Virus record (IMG/VR): IMGVR_UViG_3300032315_000647
Location: 50,746 to 114,745 of that record
Reading direction: 5' to 3' (one strand)
Length of the DNA: 64,000 bases
Origin: a virus
Shown here: piece by piece, positions 21,101 through 27,631 of the stretch
How positions within the stretch are numbered: position 1 is the stretch's first letter
Layout of the letters: every line of letters starts with the position of its first letter
The notes under the pieces: generated by a model
What the model saw: only the letters and a program-made list of their open reading frames with translations
Databases searched by the model: none
Told to the model about the DNA's origin: nothing
Position numbers and translations under genes: made by a program

Positions 21101-24100
21101 GTTTACCTCTCATCACTCCCGCTGTAGCTCTAGGAAGTATAATGGTAGATTTCTTAGCTGTAGGTTCATATTCCTTACTGAATGGTTCAGTTTGAACATC
21201 GTTATCAGCAGTGCCTAATGCTTCAGCAAGAAGTTGTTGATTCTTGAATAGTCTTTCTTCTTCAGCTTTTCTAAGTTGATAAGCATCTGCCACAGATTGA
21301 AATCTATCAAGAATCTGCTTCTTAGCATTATACTCATTTCCTAATTCATTCAACCTGCCATAAAGATCAGCTATCTCTTTATTTGCATCCTCAAGTTGTT
21401 TCTCACTAACAGCTACGTCTTTCTGTACATCCTGTAGAAGAGCATAATCAGCAAGATATTCTTTCAGAGTCTTAACTTCTGAGAACACTGGGTTATCCTT
21501 CATCCTCTCCATGCTATCCTTTATGTAGGAAGGATAGTCAGCATCAAATTTCTGCAAAGCAGATTGCAGCATAGAGATGAACTCCTTGATGGCAGATTCA
21601 ATATCACCAACCATCTTTGACAATGTATTAATATTGTCACCTGTTTCTTTGACAAGTAAGTCAATCCACTTAACTTGCTCTTTTAGTTCTTTAAGAAACT
21701 CTCCAGAGTTTTCAGGAAGCTCATCAAGGTTTTGTGCAAAGTCTTCAAAATAAGAGAGATTAAACTCAAGCTCATTTTTCTCAGCAGTGAGTTTAGCAAT
21801 CTCATCTTCAGTGTCTTCCTTCATACGAGAAAGCTTAGTAAGAGCTTTACTAGTAGTGGATAGAATTTTACTAAACCTAATATTTTGACGACTGAGTTCA
21901 GGATACTTAGCTTCAATAGCTTTTTCTCTTTTTGTACGAGCTTCAGTTGCTTTTACCTCACCTATCTTTCCTAAGTCATCTTGAATGCTTTGAAGATCTT
22001 TCTTCTTATTTTCAAGCTTACGATTCACTTCCTCAAGACGAGATCTGGTTTCCTCTTCAAGCTCTACAATAATTTCAAGACGATTACCTCTATTTCTTGC
22101 AAGTGTATCTTCAGTTTTCTGACGAGCAATCTCTTCAGGAGATGTAAATTCCTGTCTAGCTTCTGCTTGTTCAGAATTTTCAATTGTCCCTACAACTTTT
22201 ATACGAGCCTCTTTAAATCCTTCCTGTACTTGGAAGTATTCATTCTTAAGAGCTTTTCTTTTGATTTGTCCTTTATCATTTTTATAAACAAAGAAAAGTT
22301 TACCATTATCATATTCTATTCTTCCTTGTTTCTTTCCTCCAAAATTTTTTCCAAAGTTGTATTCAAATATTTCGTTCTTGTGTCTACGGAAATAGTTAAC
22401 GGTTTTATTACTACGAACTTCATCAGCCCTAGCAATTTTATAATCAAAAAGAACATCTTTAGATATGTCTCTTATCTCTCCTTTGTTATCCTTAATCTTG
22501 ATTGTACCATCTGCATTCTCACCAAGTATAGTGAGAGCACTTATAGTGATAGGCACCTCAAGTCCATCTTTATCATAATCAAATGCCTTTCCTACAAAAT
22601 ACTCAACTCCTGTAGCAAGTAAACGATCTTTTTTATCACCTTTAATTGTAATGAGTTTTGCACCTTCAGGAGCTTTTTCTACATCTTCTTGTTCTTCAGC
22701 TTTTTCATCTTCTGGTGTACGCTCATACTCCTTGAATTTCTCAGGAGTCTTTTTTATTTCGTTATATTCTTTCAGGAACTTATCCCTACGAATACTCATT
22801 TCAGCCACATCCTCAAGAGATTGAGCAATGTCATCTTTCTCAACGTCAGAGATGGTCTTCATGTTTGCAATGCTATCAATAGCAGCATTGAAACTATCCA
22901 CCTTACCTTCAATAATATCCTGGACAACACTATCAATGTTAATACCTGCAGCAGCAAGTTTAGGAGTGAGTTTAGGGATACGAACATCATAATCAGCCAC
23001 TTTAGAAGCAGCATACACCATCTGATCAATTACAGATGAAGGATATACACGTTTTCCTTGTTCATCTATTTGACCAGCATATCGTAAGTTGAGAGACTGA
23101 TATAGAGATTTTACATTATCTGCAGTTTGTTGCAGCGATATAACACGCTGCAGAAATGCCTCTCTTGTATCTGTAGGAAGAGCTTTTCCCTCAGCTACAA
23201 GTTGAGCAAATCCTTCATCTGTACTAGCCAGAGCTCTATAGTCATTGATATCAGCTTGCACCAAATCAAACCTACCATACTTAATACGAGGAGAGAGATA
23301 GTTAATTACATAATCTGCCTCCTTATCCTTACTATTCAATACATCACCTTTCTTCAGAAGTTCTTCTCTTTCTTGTTGAAGAACAGTTCCACGGTTGACA
23401 GAATCAATTGTATCTTTAGTAAAGTCTGAAAGTCTATATTTATTGAACTTCTGAACAGCATCAACTGTATTCTTGCTTTGTTCTACATCCTCTTTATACT
23501 TTCCTCTGCCTTGCATAATTGCACCAGACAAGCCACCAATAATAACACTCTCAATACCTTCATCAGTTCCAAAGGTTTGTTGTAACCCTTCTGAAAGACT
23601 GCTGAGAAAGCTTGTAGGTTCATTATTGTTCTTCTTATTGAAATAGTCTTTAACACTTACACCAATTGCATACTGAGCACCTTCTTCAAATGCTTCAGAT
23701 GTAGAAAATGTATAAGGTCTGATTTTGTTAAGAGTTCCTAAAATCTTACCACCAACAGAAGGTTTTGCAATATATTTTCCACCCTCTTCAACAATATTTT
23801 TTGTTTCTGATATAAGAGAATTAATCATTCCCTTTTCAGCAGTGAATGAAGAACCTAATATTTTAGGAAATTGAATATAGTTGGTTGCTGTAAGCAATCC
23901 AACATTAGCCCAGAAAGATGAATCACCTACTTGTTCAGCTTTTCTATTAATAGCGTCCATATCCTCACCTTGAGGATATACACCATTGTTCTCAGCCCTA
24001 TATTCTTCAATTAATCTATCCCTTTCTTCATTTAGATTCTGCAAAGCTTCAAACCCAGCTTCACCTGTTGTAGCTAGTCCAGAAACAACAGCTCTTCCTC

Positions 24101-24941
24101 CAGGGTTTAATACTTTATAAGAGCTGAGGAATTTATCAGAAAGAGATTTAATTTTACCATACGTATCAGCCACCTTATTAGCAGAAGCAAGTCCTGCTTC
24201 TGTAGCAGCTAACACTTCAGCTTGTTTTCCAATTGATACAAGACGAGATATACCAGGAAGTGCACTAAGTCCTTTGATACCAGCAGCATATACACCTCCT
24301 GACAATGCTGCACCAGCAGCGTAGCCAAGATTTTTTACAATACCATTCCAAAGGAAGTTTGCTGTAAAAAGATTATCAGGAGAATACCAAGCTGCATCTT
24401 TCTCAACATTAGTGTAATAGTTAGGAAGAAGATTATTATCAAGTTCTTTATTAAGATTATCTAGTGCCCTGTTCATTTCATTATCGTAGAAAGAAGAGGG
24501 GTTACCAGTGGCTATCCAATTACCAACACCATTAACAAGTCCCACCGTACCTTGTAAAAAGGTGGTACCTGTAAGAACAATTCCTTTCCCAACACCATTG
24601 ACCATTTTCTCAGCCCAAGTCTGACCTTGAGCATATGCATCTTCATTGTTATAATCACCAGGTACAAATGAATTATATCTAGGATTAGACATTTCACTAA
24701 GAGGACGCATGATAGATCCGCCTCTCATTTGACCTGTGGAGGATTTTCTAACAGAAGCATCAAGTGCCTGAAGAGCAGATACTGATTCAGTTCCTCTACC
24801 AGGACCTTCAGGTGTAGGATTATTAAGACCTCTAAAGTCAACATTAGGAAGTGGCTCTGGAGCACCACTAGGTTTATATCCACCAAATTGTTGTTCTAAA
24901 CCTGATCTATCAAGTAACGGTCCTTGTGGATTCTCTGCCAT
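12171..24941 (-). CDS. Giant virion RNA polymerase fused to zincin-like protease
   Basis: A 4256-residue protein. D3335-F-D-I-D3339 in the context QKVGSDFDIDKLSIYLKN, preceded by GYRIPTQKQNSVDVIVIKKFLP, matches the catalytic metal-binding loop of crAss-like phage RNA polymerases (phi14:2 gp66 type), relatives of the two-double-psi-barrel enzymes such as QDE-1. H1972-E-V-F-H1976 in TVYHEVFHAVWRMF, followed by EERLAEEFRDY, is a zincin metallopeptidase signature. Glycine-rich hydrophobic stretches occur at ~116-145 and ~201-230, and long coiled coils lie around residues 970-1330. The start overlaps the stop of the upstream 865-residue gene by 1 nt. In the known family the enzyme is packed in the capsid, injected and transcribes early genes. 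At this length it may combine what are two or three genes in other crAss-like phages. Confidence 0.85.
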   Translation of the reverse strand: MAENPQGPLLDRSGLEQQFGGYKPSGAPEPLPNVDFRGLNNPTPEGPGRGTESVSALQALDASVRKSSTGQMRGGSIMRPLSEMSNPRYNSFVPGDYNNEDAYAQGQTWAEKMVNGVGKGIVLTGTTFLQGTVGLVNGVGNWIATGNPSSFYDNEMNRALDNLNKELDNNLLPNYYTNVEKDAAWYSPDNLFTANFLWNGIVKNLGYAAGAALSGGVYAAGIKGLSALPGISRLVSIGKQAEVLAATEAGLASANKVADTYGKIKSLSDKFLSSYKVLNPGGRAVVSGLATTGEAGFEALQNLNEERDRLIEEYRAENNGVYPQGEDMDAINRKAEQVGDSSFWANVGLLTATNYIQFPKILGSSFTAEKGMINSLISETKNIVEEGGKYIAKPSVGGKILGTLNKIRPYTFSTSEAFEEGAQYAIGVSVKDYFNKKNNNEPTSFLSSLSEGLQQTFGTDEGIESVIIGGLSGAIMQGRGKYKEDVEQSKNTVDAVQKFNKYRLSDFTKDTIDSVNRGTVLQQEREELLKKGDVLNSKDKEADYVINYLSPRIKYGRFDLVQADINDYRALASTDEGFAQLVAEGKALPTDTREAFLQRVISLQQTADNVKSLYQSLNLRYAGQIDEQGKRVYPSSVIDQMVYAASKVADYDVRIPKLTPKLAAAGINIDSVVQDIIEGKVDSFNAAIDSIANMKTISDVEKDDIAQSLEDVAEMSIRRDKFLKEYNEIKKTPEKFKEYERTPEDEKAEEQEDVEKAPEGAKLITIKGDKKDRLLATGVEYFVGKAFDYDKDGLEVPITISALTILGENADGTIKIKDNKGEIRDISKDVLFDYKIARADEVRSNKTVNYFRRHKNEIFEYNFGKNFGGKKQGRIEYDNGKLFFVYKNDKGQIKRKALKNEYFQVQEGFKEARIKVVGTIENSEQAEARQEFTSPEEIARQKTEDTLARNRGNRLEIIVELEEETRSRLEEVNRKLENKKKDLQSIQDDLGKIGEVKATEARTKREKAIEAKYPELSRQNIRFSKILSTTSKALTKLSRMKEDTEDEIAKLTAEKNELEFNLSYFEDFAQNLDELPENSGEFLKELKEQVKWIDLLVKETGDNINTLSKMVGDIESAIKEFISMLQSALQKFDADYPSYIKDSMERMKDNPVFSEVKTLKEYLADYALLQDVQKDVAVSEKQLEDANKEIADLYGRLNELGNEYNAKKQILDRFQSVADAYQLRKAEEERLFKNQQLLAEALGTADNDVQTEPFSKEYEPTAKKSTIILPRATAGVMRGKPHQVRANTFGFNLERFPNRENIRGVYVTSKNEDEIIPGLTDRLRMDEAGQINEDIKKDEIIALVMVEEDADGNISLVGEDGQPIAEGANPLDTAIYQVFPDAELKWGAEYDNASMFRKDTPKEVVDSVTAQYKAWRTSVLENPSLRDRHAIGASFGRVQNVTDADGKIIYETRTSVEDANLISTADLESSQLINIPTLPSEGSNLAVLEQGTTTLRTPIGSVVLELPNGLVKLQNRKHTQKEAETIYQVIHQLAKNMLNPQVGIKSPESERLLNWLKSVVYWGIPVDQNKERKPAGYNSIFFEKDPETGKFMLSISGRGKDFPFTPTSLEENKNEIMLLLSNMYNNIKSHYTKQLNESYEEILSISPKGEVISRTWKNYQSYLLSNTTPDGKKRSGEELPLATTMRPVANEEDINRTDIYFYTTDTADDFVIPVVEKKKVATIKRITPGAPATPTAAPKVEAPSVIPSTPASTEEPPFETVTVGVPEAVAVPTSGYVLDGESKNIYVSPEGKQIIFVAPSDTTPANLIDKIKILKGGDLDEVVAKIKAAGKDPGEILKKTIFNAIAPTLDQIRATEEELVITIPEAVPEATVADASAKVGKPISQSIIDAVNEKIIGESDEALRVIVEQELKAFVPENWNQVETWLKANFPNVPIYRVKNIIQATNGKQAWGMFKDGAIYIYENAEVGTVYHEVFHAVWRMFSDPTEQKSVMDEMRARSGKFFDRASLKDVSYSKATEEQLEERLAEEFRDYIQFKKIPQKPAKGRPYILKLFADMLTTIKEFFLGRDSDSKVEKMFSKIGKGYYKSNLPLVNSLAYAKQGIIDVEDAFADSDAVLSLAGINDRERNDIIQHMTYLTLTDMIKTDESLFEVEKRNKKEIYDNLRYQIYRTIAKKARKAQALVRENKNTQEEVNPYISNVLQLMQHVKDQWETIVERHQEYLKSYQIEFDEDENLMVRDEHNSGKSDYQDASKIDNFKKASSAIKLLLSTIPQVNAQGKIIPSSIGGALLLPVGKTYISLMNNLHNSASIEEMLENLRKMAENDVNYRTLYKRITKRSWEEKGVDLGQIKTQHGLQLISSLWNTFKKQNPSVKNVFILENGEVVVGEANLASAGEQIRNEYINSIVFKAKEGKGFFTYNEKEKAFVGDPSKLAKVTNLATPAGLTSFLKELGIPFSVEDVNKMTSDQYKKFKEATLGIKASIAKTEKIATFSGKALGMRGRLLELALVRAAISNPEFSSTYFSVSGERTQSYIGTNAASDLRTFLSKVKVFNKESVGGTQYSYLLTDSFAKNSNILSRMFASNGKIKEGSEDLFEIGYVGGTVDEAKGKRKESSRLTYRQRLVQELNLNVKGWYLNLVPGDASLEWMIKLGNAISAASVRKGMGDINEIFKGYFLSELELVREDRPVAKGRKSKEMRFFKGILGDLHNKVVSATGTPEQVYKDFEKEINRKIEDFMTTDMNKLKIVLSRYGILKETEEGFSIENTELPKNMTEKELNVELMALTANYMIANIEMHKLLYSDPYQYEDELKRIKNFNSPRQAIINSSPKMNTAFNNIWNKGFSSGDIGFTKFTRDYFRTATHADVIGIIDLHNYEKFKETDGAGIINMRANRHFRIRASDWNSDEERQYRYDVAWEKNDKGLDMSPEERVLLAAGNPGIQSAYTPIKPIVSGSKLAKNGTASSYNNVMLDKFALYPLSYRIMKQINSDANAIKLYEKMQKEDIDYIVFASSRKVGAQDPHETYIDGQFNNTPYSEKNITNVPFSIMSIQAEVPSKDTSDVTRGSQITKLITLDFMEAGVPVDFFPGQPFNNRYKAWYKLSDGEKLERSKLYRNIKENQDLLEALIEEGYKTTLERLGIKETITKDKDGKIIERKYEITDFSKAAQTLRDEMLKREINDNASDALAGFLQGKVVLEATPAYQQVRNVIYSIADKQFISPKINGGMKVQIPSTLLESGVRKLKDGFYESEVLKFYEKDGKRVAEVMLGRWFDSPLSDEELINYLNNTEEGQKVLSGVGYRIPTQKQNSVDVIVIKKFLPKEFKDSVVIPAALVQKVGSDFDIDKLSIYLKNVYIKNGKPKLIPYFGIGQQAIDKFKELFDKGEFLSPEQMRELDRYIAEETLLMEDEMDDAAGKFLKSIFGNFFSEEELTAEFMKDVRSKDQIVKKLYKKSLENGYIQSMENLITSDENYENLIKPNSAEVLKKLSAKIAQKTIGQTFDYKNVENMLDRTFMSSLRHAFVTGKYAIGIAAVNQTNHSLNQRQPIYIDKNRLDRASEDDRFWLTDNPDIKFEKYNTIEVDGKMVPTLSMIKNKAGEYISDIIGMFIDGYVDISKGPWIMELGATPNVASTWLFLVKLGVPVNTVAYFMNQPIIRDYLRTIESAGYSWLFIDDFVELMGYRYEQEMSETELDRRLQSFKIPSETALEKNLGKLPSDMSAQEKTDQYLMLKEFLKYAKMAEHMFHVTQGSNYDTASFNDPYLIFKKQMQQIKAQNTIISSVDTLLSNSFVGKLAQNINQVRDAFAQILKSDSPKVRGVIQKVLKPYVNMSDRDFVKVAQKAVADLFDWAVQTDQNLNKQITDILINDGGVGREVVNFVNQLKESNDPLANNEIIRIIEGIPSMRAAKGGVNNVKLNMAENKVYDQNNVIYAFRELRDRLKDDKNPLYDRIVTLAILQSGLSSSPISFTSLIPYEDFEKIYNATLSKLEGLSNLDDFYKLGVFERNNWNNDDITPYLKAALITSKKTGKKYYNPSMKFLPNPVQDAVAKGEIPPVLTRSKNNREASFDYIVYTWEKENDLLTKEEIEQANARGIELYKVIKDKKAKMRKAGDFSFMNKGLFRKVYDNSGTPLEHSDQEGKKYFVYKAVNAWGDSFRANEFYDVDHKSVIENGFIQVEDVDNNVIISKFLQDPKSYKRSVPTQQAPTAPRVPLTFEKAFSPERQKQILKNYSAKYKMTEDEALGEIMECITLEGQMAIKKLKECY

Positions 24942-27538
24942 TATAACGGTTTTTTAGAAGCCTTTTCCAATAGTTGCAAATCGTTTCTAGTAGCTTGTCT
25001 ACCATCATTCAGTAATTCATGAATAGCCGCATCTGTAAGTTGCGACATGATAGGAACTACTTCTTCCTCACTAAGCATTCTAGGATAGCCAATATCATTA
25101 TGGTAGGTTTTTGTAATAGGATCGTACATGTTAAGTCTTAATGAGTATGTCCTCCCACCGTCATTACTAATCACTGCACCAGTAACTCCATAACTTCTTA
25201 TATTAGGAAAGTCAATTGCTTTAAGATTTGAATTCTGATATGTTATATCCCCTTTTGTAGGATTAGTTGATAGAAAAGAACTATTAGGATCACTAAACTT
25301 TTGCATCATCCTTTGATAAGGTCTGAATGCTCTCACTGCTGGAGAAGGTTCAAATCTATCACCAAACATAGCATACTTCTGTTCAGGAGTCATATTGAAA
25401 GTGGTAGTACCAGCTTTACCTCTGGCTGTAATTTGATATATAGGAGGACTAAATTCTGTACCTTCTATTATTGTTACACTGCCTTCAGCGTCCCCACCCT
25501 CTGAAATTCCTCTTAATATGTCTTTGTTTAGTGATGGAGATTCAGCAATTGCTCCTTTTTGAGAATCAGCAAGGTCTGCTACTTTACCAAATAAGGATGA
25601 TAAACTCTCTTTCTGTGCTTTTGTAGTTGTAGGAATATTATAAGAAACACCTTGTGCGCTCAACACTCTTCTTTTAACTTCCTCTTCTATAAACTCGTTT
25701 TTCTTCTTAAGAACATCATTGTATTTGACATTCACATTTTTTGAATAATAGTTCAAGTTATCTGTTAACACTTTATCTGCCTGAGTAAATCCTTTTCCAA
25801 GAAATCTTGCTTTTTCTGCTTCATAAAGCCTATACTCTTTTTGAGAAAGTTCATTTTTTGCTCTATTGTCATCAAACGTAACATTAGCTCTACCTCCAGC
25901 TTCTGCCGAACTTACAATTTTGTAATTATTAATTTTTGAATTAAAGTCAACTAGATCTTTTGGAGTGTAGGTGAATCTGTTTCCTTTGTTATCAGTATAG
26001 TTAAGATTGGGAGCATTTTTAGGAATACCGCTATACACATCGCCATACACTCTATCAGCTTCTGAACTAATTTTACCAATCATCACTTTATTCTCTTCAG
26101 CAACTCTTCTTAATCGTTCTGTATTATCAAAATGCTGTTTTACTACAGGATCCACTCCATTTGGAGATCTTAAATAAGCTTCTCTTTGTTGATTCAACCA
26201 AGCTTGATCTTTTCCTTTACTAGCTGCAAAATCAGCATCTGATTTTGCAATAGCTGATGAATAATTCTCTGTTTGGTTTACTACAGTACCTAAAACAACT
26301 TTTGGGAGAGTGTTAGGATCAACAGGACCAGGAAGACCACCGTAACCTTCAAGTTCAGTTCTTTTCAAACGGTTCTCTTCTTTTTTCTCAAAAAGTTCTT
26401 GTTCTCTAAGAGAAAGATTCTTTTTAGACAAATCATAATCAAGAAGAAATTTCTTCCAATCCTGTTCCTTCTTTTCTCTTTCTAATGCAATTTGTGCAAG
26501 AGGGTTATTTTCATATGTCTGAGAAGTTTCTGTGAACGAGAATGCATTAGAAAATCCATTCATGAAATCAGAAGTGAACAATCTTGCTTTTGCAGAATCT
26601 ATATCTCCACTAGCAAATGTTTTTGAAATATTACCATATTCAGTGGAGATGTTATTTAAGATTTTATCAAGATCTTTTATCTTCCTATCCAGCTGTGCCT
26701 TTTCTACAGCAGATGATGTAGAGCTTTTAGCATTCTCAAGAACATTACGTTGTTGAGCAAATGAATCGTATTTGTTTTTATAGGAAGAGTTAACAGATTT
26801 TACAAATTGTTCACCGTCAAGATTTGCATAACTATACCTACCATCAATTTCCATCTGTTTCCAGTCAGAAGGAGTGAGTCCTGCAAGAAGAGCTTGTTGA
26901 ATTTTCTCAGGAGAAATACCTGCCATCTTCTCTCTTAGAATAGCATCTTGAATTACCAAATTACCTTTACTATCTATTCTGAAGGCATCATCTCTAATAC
27001 TTGAATCTTTTGTAAGACTCTTTATTACCTCAAGTGCATTCTTTTTGTAATTAGTGTAAGGGTTATAAGTTCCGTTAAATGTGTCATCTAAACTTTTGCT
27101 GTTCAGCCATTTACTAGCTCTATCTTTAAAATCCCAATCATTTGAAGGAGACCCTTTACCTTCTTTATTGAAGGTTGCCATATCATTCAAACCCTTTCTA
27201 TAGGCTTGTGTAGAAGACAAAGCATTTACAACATTACGATCTTTGACAATCTGATTTGTCATACCTGCTACAGAGTTAACCAACTGAAAGTTGGAAAAGT
27301 CACCAGCTGCTACTGTTTTGAGATTGTTCCCAAGTTCATTCAACTTAGATTGCAAATATGCTTTATCTATATCACGAACTACGTCTAGTCCAGCAATATT
27401 ATCTATCTGAGATTGAATCTTCTGAACGCCTTCATCATAGCGCTTTTGCTTTTCCATACCAACTTTCACCATAGCTTCCACAGGAAGCTGCTGGATGTAT
27501 GGATTAAATTGCGGTATAAGATCTGTAAATGAAGCCAT
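24941..27538 (-). CDS. Conserved crAss-like cargo/virion protein
   Basis: An 865-residue, mostly helical and charged protein. The N-terminus (FTDLIPQFNPYIQQLPVEAM, then VGMEKQKRYDEGVQKIQSQI) is a strongly conserved opening that I associate with large virion proteins in Bacteroidetes phages next to the RNA polymerase gene. The centre (~360-400) is a charged coiled coil (EREKKEQDWKKFLLDYDLSKKNL). There is no catalytic motif I can name. It has its own promoter (27554-27584) and its stop overlaps the start of the RNA polymerase gene, so translation of the two is coupled. A role as an internal protein ejected with the polymerase, or as a structural partner of it, is inferred from position. Confidence 0.65.
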   Translation of the reverse strand: MASFTDLIPQFNPYIQQLPVEAMVKVGMEKQKRYDEGVQKIQSQIDNIAGLDVVRDIDKAYLQSKLNELGNNLKTVAAGDFSNFQLVNSVAGMTNQIVKDRNVVNALSSTQAYRKGLNDMATFNKEGKGSPSNDWDFKDRASKWLNSKSLDDTFNGTYNPYTNYKKNALEVIKSLTKDSSIRDDAFRIDSKGNLVIQDAILREKMAGISPEKIQQALLAGLTPSDWKQMEIDGRYSYANLDGEQFVKSVNSSYKNKYDSFAQQRNVLENAKSSTSSAVEKAQLDRKIKDLDKILNNISTEYGNISKTFASGDIDSAKARLFTSDFMNGFSNAFSFTETSQTYENNPLAQIALEREKKEQDWKKFLLDYDLSKKNLSLREQELFEKKEENRLKRTELEGYGGLPGPVDPNTLPKVVLGTVVNQTENYSSAIAKSDADFAASKGKDQAWLNQQREAYLRSPNGVDPVVKQHFDNTERLRRVAEENKVMIGKISSEADRVYGDVYSGIPKNAPNLNYTDNKGNRFTYTPKDLVDFNSKINNYKIVSSAEAGGRANVTFDDNRAKNELSQKEYRLYEAEKARFLGKGFTQADKVLTDNLNYYSKNVNVKYNDVLKKKNEFIEEEVKRRVLSAQGVSYNIPTTTKAQKESLSSLFGKVADLADSQKGAIAESPSLNKDILRGISEGGDAEGSVTIIEGTEFSPPIYQITARGKAGTTTFNMTPEQKYAMFGDRFEPSPAVRAFRPYQRMMQKFSDPNSSFLSTNPTKGDITYQNSNLKAIDFPNIRSYGVTGAVISNDGGRTYSLRLNMYDPITKTYHNDIGYPRMLSEEEVVPIMSQLTDAAIHELLNDGRQATRNDLQLLEKASKKPL

Positions 27539-27553
27539 TTTATATCAAGTTAG

Positions 27554-27584
27554 CAAATGTATTATTAACGATTATATTTTCCAA
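27554..27584 (-). promoter_or_regulatory. Bacteroidetes-type promoter of the cargo/RNA polymerase genes
   Basis: Minus strand: TTG (27584-27582), 20 nt, TACATTTG (27561-27554), matching TTG-N19-20-TAnnTTTG. The -7 box ends 15 nt before the ATG at 27538, so the leader would be under 10 nt. It would drive the 865-residue gene, the RNA polymerase gene and the 1757-residue gene. Confidence 0.6.
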
Positions 27585-27610
27585 GAGAAATAACAATTTT
27601 TGGTAAACGG

Positions 27611-27631
27611 CTATAACTGAATTAGTTATAG
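27611..27631 (-). terminator. Hairpin at the end of the 921-residue gene
   Basis: Perfect 8-bp stem (CTATAACT at 27611-27618 with AGTTATAG at 27624-27631, 5-nt loop) overlapping the stop codon of the upstream gene and lying before the next promoter. No clear U-run follows on the minus strand, so it may be a weak terminator or an RNA-stability element. Confidence 0.4.
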
